A DNA stretch of 28,931 nucleotides from Deltaproteobacteria bacterium UBA6601 (GTDB lineage: Bacteria > Myxococcota_A > UBA796 > UBA9615), in NCBI GenBank assembly GCA_002433485.1, contig DJIF01000143.1, positions 1 to 28,931 on the forward strand. The letters are read 5' to 3'. Position numbers and translations under genes: made by a program. Under the pieces are notes generated by a model, which was given only the letters and a program-made list of their open reading frames with translations, was not told the DNA's origin and did no database searches. Below, piece after piece: positions 17,189 to 26,800 of the stretch (within the stretch, counting starts at the first letter, position 1; each line of letters begins with the position of its first letter).

Positions 17189-18010
17189 TCAGCCCTCGCT
17201 CTGCAGGGACTCAGGGGTAAACAGGTAGTCCGGGAGCTGATCGGCGGGCAGGTTGATCTGAACCTCTTCAATCCTGACCTCGGTTCGCGTACCACGCTTG
17301 AGATTCTCCATGCGGGTCCGCATCGGCACCAGCACCCCGTCGCGATCTTTGATCTCGAGGATCTGCATGCGCTTGACCTTGTTGCCCTTGCGGTCAAAGA
17401 ACTCGACCTGGCGCGGCATCAGATTGCCCTTGTCGATGTAGGTAAGGATCCGCGTATACGCCGACTTAAGCTCAGCCTTGGGCAGGCTCTCCACCACATG
17501 AACAGTCAAGCTGGCACCCTCTACGGTCAGCGTCGCGTCGGGCAACAGGCTGTGCGCCCCGTCCTCGACCTGTCCAACGCTGAGGTCCTCGAAGCTGAAG
17601 TCCGAACCCATAAAAGAGCCGCGACGCGACGAACCGGAGATCTGGTTGAGCATGCCGGAAGCCGGCATATAGAGCCACTGGCGATCCTCGCCGCCCGGAT
17701 TCTGGATGCTCAAGAACTGAACCCCATTTACATCTTCGGGCTCAATGAACTCCACATGCGACTTGGCGACCCCGCCCTCCTCCTTGATCTTGGAGGCGAT
17801 CTTGCGGACCCGCGAGCGCCCCATCTTGTCGAAGATCTCCATCACCAGTACCTGCTTAGAGTTACTGACGGTCCGGAGCTCCGCGCTCTTGCGAATGATA
17901 TCTTCGGCGCTCAGCTCGGCCGCCTGAGCGAATCCAGGCAAACCAGTCCAGGCCAGGGCCACGAGAGCTGCGAAGAGGGGCAAAGAAAAACGAGACGGGA
18001 CGGAATACAC
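17189..18010 (-). CDS. LolA-like outer-membrane lipoprotein-sorting family protein
   Basis: This periplasmic protein has about 273 residues. The GTG at 18010 was chosen because GGAG lies six bases upstream and it gives a clean signal peptide (n-region Arg, hydrophobic core, cleavage after GFAQA near residue 30). The upstream in-frame start at 18160 would add about 50 unrelated residues. The mature protein shows QWLYMPA (111-117) and FMGSDFSFEDL (133-143), hallmarks of the LolA-like PF17131 family. These fold as a half barrel with a lipid-binding cavity. Members usually partner an RND/MMPL exporter and an outer-membrane barrel. The barrel is present here, but no RND gene lies in the window. 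The cargo lipid is unknown. Confidence 0.83.
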   Translation of the reverse strand: MYSVPSRFSLPLFAALVALAWTGLPGFAQAAELSAEDIIRKSAELRTVSNSKQVLVMEIFDKMGRSRVRKIASKIKEEGGVAKSHVEFIEPEDVNGVQFLSIQNPGGEDRQWLYMPASGMLNQISGSSRRGSFMGSDFSFEDLSVGQVEDGAHSLLPDATLTVEGASLTVHVVESLPKAELKSAYTRILTYIDKGNLMPRQVEFFDRKGNKVKRMQILEIKDRDGVLVPMRTRMENLKRGTRTEVRIEEVQINLPADQLPDYLFTPESLQSEG

Positions 18011-18156
18011 TTCAAGCTCCGATCTACAGGGGGCCCTGCTCTGCGGCTCCTTCATACGTCGTGCGAGGCCCACTTGTCGAGGGTCATCCACACGACTGCA
18101 GACGACTGGAAGGACCGGGACAGCGGCACAGACAGGTCGCAAACCAACCCGGAACC

Positions 18157-19395
18157 TCAAGATTCGTCACCGGTGGCGGCTTCACCTGCACCGGGCGCTG
18201 CTTGTCGGAAGGCTGCAGCTACCGCGGCATCCAGCACCTCACGGACCGAAACACCCTGCTCCTGAGCCAGGCTGGCACAGGTCTCAAATTCTGGCTGGGA
18301 GGTCAACACCCGGCCGGCCAGCAGTCCGTCTTTAACCTGCACCGGACCATAGCGCGTCTGCACCTCGCGCCAACGCCGCTCCAGCACCGCCCGCCGCTCC
18401 CGTCGCAGCCGCAAACCAAAAGTAGTGGTCTCCTTGAACAGCAGTTCACTCAGCTGGCCCACTAGCGCCGCATCGCAGGGCGCCAGCACCACAACCTCAG
18501 TGGCCGGTCGCCCCTTCTTGCCATATACCGGCCGCAGGTTGACATCGAGCGCACCAGCGGCGAAGAGGTCGTCCACCAGGGGCCCATAAAGTCGAGGGTC
18601 AAGGTCGTCCAGGGTAGTGGTGAGGACCTCAACCACCTCCGACTCCACCGCCCCGCGGTGACCGAAGAGCAGGCGCAATGCATTGGGTACAGCCCCGCGA
18701 TCGCGGCTCCCAAGACCATAAGCGACCCGCTCAAGCCGCATCTGAGGGGCGGCGCCGAAGCGCGTGGTCAGCCCCCGAACCAGGGCCGCACCGGTCGGCG
18801 TCACCAGCTCACCAGAGGCCTCCTCCCCGGGGTCGTACTGAATAGGACAACCACGCACCAACAGCGCGGTGGCTGGCACCGGCACAGGAAGGCGACCATG
18901 CTGACAATCCACAAAGCCCGAGCCCAAAGTCAGGGGCCCACAGCTGATGGACGAGACGCCAAGCAGATGAAGCCCCAAGACCGTTCCGACGATATCGACA
19001 ATGGCATCCGTAGCGCCGACCTCATGGAAGTGGACCGCTTCGATGTCGGTGCCATGCACCTCGGCCTCGGCCGCAGCCAACAACTCGAAGATAGCGAGAG
19101 ACTTTGTGGCAACTGCGGTTGGCAGCGCGGTGGCTCGCTCGATGATGGTACGGATGTCAGCCAGGTGGCGAGCGCGCTGATCGTGACCTGGCTCCAGAAT
19201 CACCCGGACTCTGGTGCCACCAACGCGATGATCCCGTTGCGGACCCTGCTCTAGCCGCCAGTGGGGCAGAGCCAAAGCATTCAGGGCTTCTACAAGCTGC
19301 TCAAGAGGCAAGCCCCCATCCACAAGGGCGCCCAGGAACATGTCACCTGAGACCCCGGAGAAGGGATCAATGTGAAGGTGCTGCCCCGCGCTCAC
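18157..19395 (-). CDS. larC: Nickel-pincer cofactor synthesis protein LarC
   Basis: This protein of 412 residues matches LarC (DUF111) along its whole length. In the Lactobacillus pathway LarC is the CTP-dependent nickel insertase (cyclometallase) that completes the nickel-pincer nucleotide of lactate racemase and related LarA enzymes. Visible features are the start HIDPFSGVSGDMFLGALVD, HFHEVGATDAIVDIVG, GELVTPTGAAL, LTTTLDDLDP and VYGKKGRPATEV. The last segment belongs to the LarC2 region. In Lactiplantibacillus plantarum LarC1 and LarC2 are joined by a frameshift; here they are one unbroken frame. The GTG start overlaps the larB stop (GTGA). Confidence 0.93.
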   Translation of the reverse strand: MSAGQHLHIDPFSGVSGDMFLGALVDGGLPLEQLVEALNALALPHWRLEQGPQRDHRVGGTRVRVILEPGHDQRARHLADIRTIIERATALPTAVATKSLAIFELLAAAEAEVHGTDIEAVHFHEVGATDAIVDIVGTVLGLHLLGVSSISCGPLTLGSGFVDCQHGRLPVPVPATALLVRGCPIQYDPGEEASGELVTPTGAALVRGLTTRFGAAPQMRLERVAYGLGSRDRGAVPNALRLLFGHRGAVESEVVEVLTTTLDDLDPRLYGPLVDDLFAAGALDVNLRPVYGKKGRPATEVVVLAPCDAALVGQLSELLFKETTTFGLRLRRERRAVLERRWREVQTRYGPVQVKDGLLAGRVLTSQPEFETCASLAQEQGVSVREVLDAAVAAAFRQAAPGAGEAATGDES

Positions 19396-20174
19396 CTGAA
19401 CCCGTCGCCACGATTGATCAGAGTCGCTGCATAGGCGGCGCCAAAGCCGTTATCGATGTTGACCACGGTAACGCCAGCGGAACAGCTGTTGAGCATCCCA
19501 AGCAGCGCAGCGAGGCCATCAAAGGAGGCCCCATAGCCTATGGAAGTAGGGACTCCAATCACCGGACAGGCAACCAACCCGCCAACAACGCTCGTGAGAG
19601 CACCCTCCATTCCAGCCACCACAATTACGACCCGAGCTTCAGCCAGCCGATCCCGCTGGGCGAGGATCCGATGGAGACCAGCAACGCCCACATCCACGAC
19701 CAACTCAACCCGGTTGCCAAAAGCCTCCGCGCAGACACGGGCCTCCTCCGCTACCGGGATGTCCGAAGTACCAGCACTTACGATAAGCACATCACCACAG
19801 GGATCAGCAGCCATACGACCGGGAACCTCAATGGTCAAACAGCGCGCCTGCTCATGATGGCAGGCATCGGGGAAGGCCTTGAGCAGGCGGGGCGCCGACT
19901 CTGGCGCGAGCCGAGTCACCAGGACCCGCTGCCCCCGATCCAGGAGCGCTCCAGCAATGCCCTCGATCTGCTCCGCAGTCTTACCTGCACCAAAGATGAC
20001 CTCAGGAAGCCCCAACCGCACCGCACGATGTACATCAACCTGGGCATAACCACGGTCCTCAATAGGTGGTCGCTCCAGCTCACGCAACGCATCTGCGGTG
20101 CTGGTCTCTCCAGCTCGCACAGCTTCCAACAACTGAATCAGTACATTACGTTCCACGGCGCCAAAACTTAGCAC
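19392..20174 (-). CDS. larB: Nickel-pincer cofactor synthesis protein LarB
   Basis: This protein of 260 residues has a PurE/AIR-carboxylase-like C-terminal half. Markers include GLPEVIFGAGKT, VSAGTSDIPVAEEA, DVGVAGLHR, VAGMEGALTSVVGGL, PVIGVPTSIGYG and NIDNGFGAAY. LarB carboxylates nicotinic acid adenine dinucleotide and cleaves the phosphoanhydride, the first step of the nickel-pincer cofactor. The start is a GTG at 20174; a GTG at 20156 is equally possible, and neither has a clear ribosome site. It forms an operon with larC. larE (the sulfur donor) and a LarA enzyme are not in the window. Confidence 0.93.
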   Translation of the reverse strand: MLSFGAVERNVLIQLLEAVRAGETSTADALRELERPPIEDRGYAQVDVHRAVRLGLPEVIFGAGKTAEQIEGIAGALLDRGQRVLVTRLAPESAPRLLKAFPDACHHEQARCLTIEVPGRMAADPCGDVLIVSAGTSDIPVAEEARVCAEAFGNRVELVVDVGVAGLHRILAQRDRLAEARVVIVVAGMEGALTSVVGGLVACPVIGVPTSIGYGASFDGLAALLGMLNSCSAGVTVVNIDNGFGAAYAATLINRGDGFR

Positions 20175-20222
20175 GGCCGCGTGCAGGCTCGGGAACCGGG
20201 CCGGCTGCTATCATCGCCGGCC

Positions 20223-23156
20223 ATGCTCAGTACGCCCTCGTCAAGCCCGTCAGGTTCCTGCAGGCAAGCGCCCCTGAGGCGTGGACTGCACCTCACGGGG
20301 TTAGCTCTGCTGATCTTACTGCTGGGCTGGCCGGGCAGCAGCCTGGCACAAAGCCCAGAGCCCCCAGAGAAGGGTACTGAGGGACTCAGCCCCCTGATCA
20401 GCAAGGCCCTCCAGATCATCGATACGCTCTACCTTCACCCAGCAGCGGTCGACCCAAAGCGAATGCTGCGAGCCGCGGTGCAAGGCACGGAACACATGGA
20501 CCCGGCGATCCTGGTCACCGAGCAGGGCGTCGACAAGCTGTTGCTCCAGGCCTCAGGGCAGCGCTGGATTCTGAACACCGACGTCGTCGATCTGCGCGAG
20601 ATGGAGCTGCGACTGGATCAGGCCCTCGACTTCCTGAGTACGGCGAGGCTCAGCGAAGAGGTCGATCGGGACCAACTGGAACAGGCCGCTCTAAGGGGCC
20701 TGCTACGAACCATAGACCGCCACTCAAGACTGTTCGCTGGAAACTCGCTTGATGAGTTCAACACCCGCTTCAAGGGAACCCTAGTAGGGATCGGCTCCAC
20801 CATCGGCAAGCGCGGCGGCAAGATGCGGATCATTCGTCCCTTCCCCGATGCGCCGGCCGGAAGGGCCGGCCTCAAGCCCAGCGATCACATCACCCACGTC
20901 GATGGCGTCTCCACCGCTGGCCTGACGGTCGAGGAAACAGTCGATCGGATCCGCGGCCCCAAGGGCATGCCTGTGGTCCTCACCATCGTCCGCGGCGAAG
21001 AGCCCGGGCCAAGAATCTTCGTGCTGGTACGCGAGAAGGTGCTGGTGCCCAGCATTGAGTCAGAGCTGCTGGCCGGAGATGTGGGCCTGATTCGCATCGA
21101 GCGCTTCAGCCAGAAGACCAGCGCCGAATTCGAACGGCACCTGACCGAACTTCAACAGGGTCGCCGCCTGGCTGGTGTGGTCCTGGACCTGCGCGGCAAC
21201 ACCGGCGGCTCCATGCGCCACGCCTCTCGGATCGTCAACTTCTTTGTCGAGCAGGGAACCATCATCCGCACCGAAGGACACGACGGCCAGCCTGTCTCTC
21301 GCCTGACCCCCCGGATCGACGCCCAGACCGAGCGCTTGCGCTACAGCGGACCGGTGGTCACGCTGATCGACCGACGCACCGCTTCGGGCGCAGAGATTGT
21401 GGCCGGTGCCTTAAAGATGATGGGGCGCTCGCTCACACTCGGTGCCCAGAGCTACGGCAAGGGCACCGTGCAGAAGATCTATCCGCTGCGAAAGAGCGGC
21501 GAAAAGGTGTCCATGAAGCTGACTGTAGCCCGCTACCTGTTGCCCGAAGAGACCTTTGTTAATGGGGTCGGAGTTACCCCAGACATTGCGCTGGGGACGT
21601 TGTGGCTCGACCCAGATCAGGTGGTGCTTCCTGATGACTTCCGCGAACCAGCCGAGTTGCGGGGAGAGGGTAGCGGCCGAGGCGGTCTTGACGGTCGCCG
21701 CAACCCAGGAGCGGGACGAGAGCAGGCAACCTCGGGGATCAACTCGGCCCCGGTCATGAACCTCCTTAGCGCCCGGGTGCTTGAGGGCTGGGCGCCCGGC
21801 GAAGCCACTACCGAGAGCCCCGAGTCCAAGCCTCGACAAGTCACTTCTCAGGCAGAAACAAACAGCGCACCAGGCGTGAGCGACCTGCCCGGCGACGCCG
21901 GTGAAGACCGCTTCAACGACATGGATCTGCGCCTCGCCCACGAGGTGATCCTGACGGCCCAGGGCAACGCTACACGCGAGCAACTAATCGCCCTGGCCCG
22001 ACCGCAAGTCCGGCACTGGCAGCAGGTTCAAGGAGGGCGACTGACCACACTCGCAAAGTCCCGGAGCATCCCGCTGGACGCTGGCAAGAATCCCGGCTGG
22101 ATGCGTCGGAGTCCCGGAACAGAACAGCAGGTGCGCAAGCGCTTACTCGCCCCCCCCCCACAACTTGATGCTGAGTTGCTGCTTCCGGAACAGCTGGAGG
22201 CCGGCGAAGAGACCCGCGTCATTGTGCGGGTTCGCAACACTGGCTCAGTGCCGGTACAGGGGCTGCGCGCCCGGCTGCATAGCAGCAGCAGGGTTCTTGA
22301 CGACATCGACTTTCTGCTGGGCGACCTTGAGCCCGGCCAAAAGCGGGAGAGCGGCGTACCCATCTCGGTCTACCGCGGAGCGCCGAGCAGGCTCGACCCA
22401 TGGCGGCTTTATCTCATCGACGCTCAAGGCCCCCTGGGCGGGCCCTATCAGGGCACGGCGCGAACCCTCGGTGAAGCGCGTCCTCAGCTTGCTCTGAAGG
22501 TGCTCAGCCAGACCACCACTGAGCCGGGCGGCGGCACCCGCATCGACTGCAACGTACAAGTCCGCAATCAAGGGCAAGGCCGCAGCGGCGAACTAAGGGT
22601 CCAGTTCGGTAGGCCGGAAGACGAAGGAGTGGAACTGCTCGAACAGTTCCAGAGCATTGAAGGGCTCAACCCCGCGCAACAAGGAGAGGTACAGCTGTCG
22701 CTGCGGGTGCGTGACCCGGAGGCGCTGCCGCAACTGCATCTAAGGCTGCGAGCCCGAGATCGCAGCACCGGTGTGAGCAGCACCCTTGAGTTGGAACTTC
22801 CCAGTTCAGGCGCGGGTGCCGACACCGGCTGGCGCGAACCGGCCCGAATCACGATGGGCTTCCCCTACGACCGCGCCGGCGATCCACCTGCTAGAGCTGC
22901 TGGACCCTTCACTATTCATGGCGAAGTGGAGTCAGGCGCCGGACTGGATTGGGCTGAACTGCGCTTGGGTCGCGACAAACTATGGACGGCCAGCGCAGCA
23001 ACCAGCCCGGAACGGCACCAGAGCCACCGCTGGGAGCTACGCAGCCCAGCCACTCCCGAACTTGGACCCAACCGCATCACGGTTAGGGCGCACAGCCTCA
23101 GTGGGATCACCTCAACCCGAGAGTTCTGGGTCCTGGGTGAAGTCGCCAAGCCCTAA
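20223..23156 (+). CDS. S41-family C-terminal processing protease with extended C-terminus
   Basis: The protein has about 977 residues. The ATG at 20223 gives an Arg-containing signal peptide ending near SLAQ; a start 42 bases upstream is possible. A PDZ domain follows (about 184-270, GTLVGIGSTIGKRGG onward). The S41 protease core has S388 in RRTASGAEIVAGA and K413 in GAQSYGKGTVQ. Their 25-residue spacing is that of E. coli Tsp (S430/K455). Family members use this Ser-Lys dyad in the periplasm to trim C-termini. About 480 further residues are unusual: a charged linker, then Ig-like/CARDB-type modules (for example VIVRVRNTGSVPVQGLRARL), probably for binding substrate or envelope. It is divergent from larB with 48 bases between. 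Confidence 0.88.
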   Translation: MLSTPSSSPSGSCRQAPLRRGLHLTGLALLILLLGWPGSSLAQSPEPPEKGTEGLSPLISKALQIIDTLYLHPAAVDPKRMLRAAVQGTEHMDPAILVTEQGVDKLLLQASGQRWILNTDVVDLREMELRLDQALDFLSTARLSEEVDRDQLEQAALRGLLRTIDRHSRLFAGNSLDEFNTRFKGTLVGIGSTIGKRGGKMRIIRPFPDAPAGRAGLKPSDHITHVDGVSTAGLTVEETVDRIRGPKGMPVVLTIVRGEEPGPRIFVLVREKVLVPSIESELLAGDVGLIRIERFSQKTSAEFERHLTELQQGRRLAGVVLDLRGNTGGSMRHASRIVNFFVEQGTIIRTEGHDGQPVSRLTPRIDAQTERLRYSGPVVTLIDRRTASGAEIVAGALKMMGRSLTLGAQSYGKGTVQKIYPLRKSGEKVSMKLTVARYLLPEETFVNGVGVTPDIALGTLWLDPDQVVLPDDFREPAELRGEGSGRGGLDGRRNPGAGREQATSGINSAPVMNLLSARVLEGWAPGEATTESPESKPRQVTSQAETNSAPGVSDLPGDAGEDRFNDMDLRLAHEVILTAQGNATREQLIALARPQVRHWQQVQGGRLTTLAKSRSIPLDAGKNPGWMRRSPGTEQQVRKRLLAPPPQLDAELLLPEQLEAGEETRVIVRVRNTGSVPVQGLRARLHSSSRVLDDIDFLLGDLEPGQKRESGVPISVYRGAPSRLDPWRLYLIDAQGPLGGPYQGTARTLGEARPQLALKVLSQTTTEPGGGTRIDCNVQVRNQGQGRSGELRVQFGRPEDEGVELLEQFQSIEGLNPAQQGEVQLSLRVRDPEALPQLHLRLRARDRSTGVSSTLELELPSSGAGADTGWREPARITMGFPYDRAGDPPARAAGPFTIHGEVESGAGLDWAELRLGRDKLWTASAATSPERHQSHRWELRSPATPELGPNRITVRAHSLSGITSTREFWVLGEVAKP

Positions 23157-23185
23157 CGGGCAACAAGGGTACCGAGCAAAGTGCT

Positions 23186-23602
23186 CTAGATGGGATCGTC
23201 TTCGTCCGACTCCATGACCGTCAGGCGGCGCCCGGTCTGAACCGAGTTCATCACATCGTTCATGGTGACGCGCTTGAGAGGGAAGGTGGTCTTACGGATC
23301 CGCGCACCCTTGAGGGTCACACCCTCCAGATTGCAGAAGTCCAGATCGGCGTCTTCGAGGTTGGCACCGCTCAGGTCAGCGTACTTGAGATCTGCATGCC
23401 AGAGACTGGCACCGGTGAGGTCCGTACCGCTGAGGTTGGCTCGCACCAGTAGCGCCTCGCCGAGCTTAGCGTTACGCAAGCTACGGCCAGCCAGATCGAT
23501 GCCGCTGAGATCCGTGCCGCGCAGATCAGCGCCGTCAAGGTTTTCACCTCGCTGAACCATGTCAATCACCTCGTCCTTGGTAAGAGCCCTGGGAGATACC
23601 AT
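23186..23602 (-). CDS. Pentapeptide-repeat protein
   Basis: This protein of 138 residues starts at an ATG with AGAGG five bases upstream. Earlier in-frame starts at 23620 and 23695 are less well placed. After a short helix (LTKDEVIDMVQRGE) come about 16 consecutive A(D/N)Lxx pentapeptides (GADLRGTDLSGIDL and so on), which fold as a right-handed quadrilateral beta-helix. The C-terminus is acidic (ESDEDDPI). There is no signal peptide or membrane segment, so it is probably cytoplasmic. The function is unknown; known relatives range from gyrase-protecting proteins to scaffolds. It converges with the S41 protease gene. Confidence 0.85.
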   Translation of the reverse strand: MVSPRALTKDEVIDMVQRGENLDGADLRGTDLSGIDLAGRSLRNAKLGEALLVRANLSGTDLTGASLWHADLKYADLSGANLEDADLDFCNLEGVTLKGARIRKTTFPLKRVTMNDVMNSVQTGRRLTVMESDEDDPI

Positions 23603-23712
23603 CACAACCTCTAAGTTCATCCTGGCTGCTATCAGCACACCGCCCAATCCGCCAGGAGATCGGAACGAAGCCACGTAGGGCACATCGGCCCCCAAAGGGG
23701 CACTTAGTCGGC

Positions 23713-23741
23713 TTTATAGGGAGCCTGTTCAGGGGTGTCAA
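23713..23741 (-). promoter_or_regulatory. Near-consensus sigma-70 promoter for the pentapeptide gene
   Basis: On the minus strand a perfect TTGACA (23736-23741) and TATAAA (23713-23718) are exactly 17 bases apart, with an AT tract just upstream of the -35 box. Transcription would start near 23706 and leave a leader of about 100 bases before the ATG at 23602. Confidence 0.8.
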
Positions 23742-23805
23742 CAAAAATGGTACAGGCGGAAGAATAGCGTTAAAATCGCTAGTTAAGAGGCTCCCTCAAG
23801 AACGC

Positions 23806-26800
23806 TCAGGGCAACAGATCCCGCTCCGCGAGATGTTGAAACAACAGCTCACCCATCTCACGATATCCACGCGCGTTGACATGGTCCTCAGGGGTACGCA
23901 TCCCCTGCCACTCCTCTTCACTGAAGATGTGCTCGAAGTGCCCATAGAGATCAAGAAGAGGCAAGCGACGAGTCGGGGCGTACTCGACCATCAGATCCCG
24001 CAAGTGGAGATGATGACCGCCCGGAAAGGGATAGGTAAGGGCCACAAAATCAGCACCCTGTGCTCGCGAGAGGCGATGCATTGCGTCGAGATGGGTGACA
24101 ACGAGGGGAGCTTCAGAGCGAGCGCTGGGAGTCGCGGTCTGCTCTTCGTTACCCGGCTCATAACGACCCAGAAGCCAACTCAGAGCCTCCTCGGGTGCAT
24201 CGAGCCGCTCCAGACGCTCACGCATCCAGATACCCAGCTCCTCCACCGACACGCAAGGCTCAATCCAGGGAACTATGGAGCGGGGATCCGCACCCAGCTC
24301 CACCGCCCTCCAGGCGGACTTGCGAGTCTGCTCGCAGTGGCCTTCTGTGGACCGAGAGCGAGCCATCACCAAGGCTGCTTCAGGATGCTCGGGGCAGCGC
24401 TCGCCAAGCTCGATGAGTCGGTCCGCACGAGCTGAACCCGCAATCCGCAACCCGGCAGCCTGGGCGCGACAGGACAGCGCCTGGTCGCCTGCGGCCAGGG
24501 CCTGCTCCGCGGCCCGCGAGAAGGCCTCGACAGCAGCGTCAACCTGACCCTCCATTTCAAGGATTCGCGCCTGCTGCAGACTGCGACGGGCCTGGTTCAG
24601 AGCATCATCCAGCTGTGCTTCTTCGGGCCACTGCAACGCCAAACGCGCTTCTCTGCTGCGCTCTTGATCCAGGTACCAACGAGCCCAGCGGTGACCAGCA
24701 ACCCGCCCTGAAGGAGCATGCCGCAAAGCCACCTCGGTCGCCGGCGCACGCACCGGTCGAGGCACCAGAGAGAGCATCTCAAGGGCTTCCAGGTAGCCCG
24801 GCGCAACCCGCAGCACATCCAGCAGTTGCCGCTGACCAGCCTGGTAGCGACGAGCATCGATAAGTACCCAGCCCAGGCACAACGCGCGAACCCAGGGGTC
24901 CCCCTCTCCAAGGGCAGCCCGAACCGCGGCAGCAAAGCTGGCCAGGAAATGACCCTGCTGCCGCCATGCGAAAGCCTGAGCGGCAGCAATGACAACCGGG
25001 TCACCAGCACCCCAACGCAAGGCGCGCTCTGCTGTGGCCAGAGCCTCGTCGCTGCGCTCAGCATGGGCCAACAGCAGAGCCTGCCAATCAAGGGGCACGC
25101 GCTCAGGATCAAAGCTGAAGTCTCTGGTCTGGAAGGCAGCCCAGCCCGAATAAGCAGGCGCGCTAAGGGAAGACGGCAAGGTCCCCGCTCGCTCGCCGAG
25201 GACCAAGGCCGGACGATCGATAACAACTCCCCGACTAATGACCTGCTCGGCAAGACTCCAGCCCAGCCCCCGGGCCAGGCATTCGCCGGCATCCATCTCC
25301 AGTTGGGTCGGGCTATAGCCCTGCTCAAGGCCCAGCTGACCAGCTGCAATGGCCTGAGCGCAGGTGCCGCGCTCCCGATACCAACGGACCAAAGCAAAAA
25401 CATTGGCAGCAGAGACCACCAGTGACTCCACCGGCTGGCCCAGCCACTCCTCAAGCTCGGCGGCATCCTCGCTGAGACCAAGCAGGCCAGCCCGAGCCCG
25501 ATCCCGATCAAGCTCATTCGCGTCCGCCCGAGAGAGCACAGAGCGGAAACCAGCGATGGCGTCGGCAGTCCTGGCCTCAGCAGCAGCAGCTCGAGCCCGA
25601 GTGACCTCAAGTAGCGGCGACTCCTCCCCCTCCTTCTCGCCGAGACTGGCGACAGCACGGTCCACCTTTCCGCTTGAGGCCAGGTGCCAGTCAAAGTACT
25701 CGGGCCGTGACACCAGGCCTCTGGGCCCCTTGAAGAGCGCCGCATCGGTGTCTTCATGACGCGCCACGCTGGGCAGTCGAGCCAGCCCCATGAGCACCTC
25801 CAGGTTGCCAGGGCTGGCGTCCTGGACCCCAAGCAGCCAGGATTGCGCCGCCTGCCAGGCCTCAAGCTCCATCAACACCAGCCCGCGCGCCCGCTCCCGG
25901 ATCCATGGCAGGCCATCGGCCTGCGCCGCACGAACCCGATGCTGCATGGCAAGGAGCGGCTGCTCACGGCGGCTGGCAAGCACCGCACGCGCTTCCCAGG
26001 CAGTGGCGGGGTCTCCACCCAGGCGCAGTGCCGAGGCGACCTTATGCTCAGCCTCCTCAAACCGGTCCAAGTGAGCGAGAAAGAGCGCCTCCCAAGAATC
26101 CTTGAGCCCTTGCTGGCGAGTGTCCAGGCCAGAAGGCAGCGGCGTATCCTCGAGCACCCGCAGTCCATCTTCCCAGCGACGCTGCACAAACAAGTCCCAC
26201 CACGGCAACTTGACCACCTGGCTCGGTCGGCGCGCGGGCGGCTCCGGCAGACCGGGACTACCAAAAGGATCGGCGGAGAAGCTACCGGCGGGCCCATCAC
26301 CGGTCGCGCGTTGCTGGGGGCGAGCAAAGACCGTCACCCAGATGAGCCTTGCCAGTCTCACCAGGCGCGAGCGCGACAGCAGGGTGAGGCCAGGCACCAT
26401 GCGGGCGTCATCGCCCATGAGCTTGGCCGCTTCTGCCACGCCAATGTCATGGAGCATGTTGTTGGCTCCGGTCAGGGCCACAACCAGCTGCGGACGGACC
26501 CGCTCAATCACCTCGTTAAGAGCCAGGAGGGATTGGGCCGAGTTGGAAGCGGAGACCCCAAGATTATAGACCTGCACGCCGATCCTGGTGCGCTCGGTAA
26601 AGCGCGCAGCAAAGACCTCTATGAAGGCTTCTTCAGGGAGGCTCTCAGCACCATAGACCCAGCTATCACCAACCGCGACCACACGGTAGGCATCCTCAAC
26701 AGGTTCGACCAGAGCACCATCGCTGGGGAACTCGCCGTGTTCTTCAGCTCGCAGAGCGAGAACCTGCAGCAGCAACTCCAGGCCGACCAGAAAGGCGCAC

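Noticed and set aside
20209..20214. TATCAT as a -10 box giving a leaderless S41 protease transcript
   Set aside because: No matching -35 box was found, and a single hexamer is weak evidence.
23765..23781. TAGCG/CGCTA hairpin as a terminator
   Set aside because: The arms are only 5 bases in an AT-rich spot with no T tract on either strand.
24597..25865. Minus-strand open frame of 422 codons in another frame
   Set aside because: It lies wholly inside the SGNH/TPR gene on the same strand, with Trp/Arg/Cys-rich composition typical of an out-of-frame reading.
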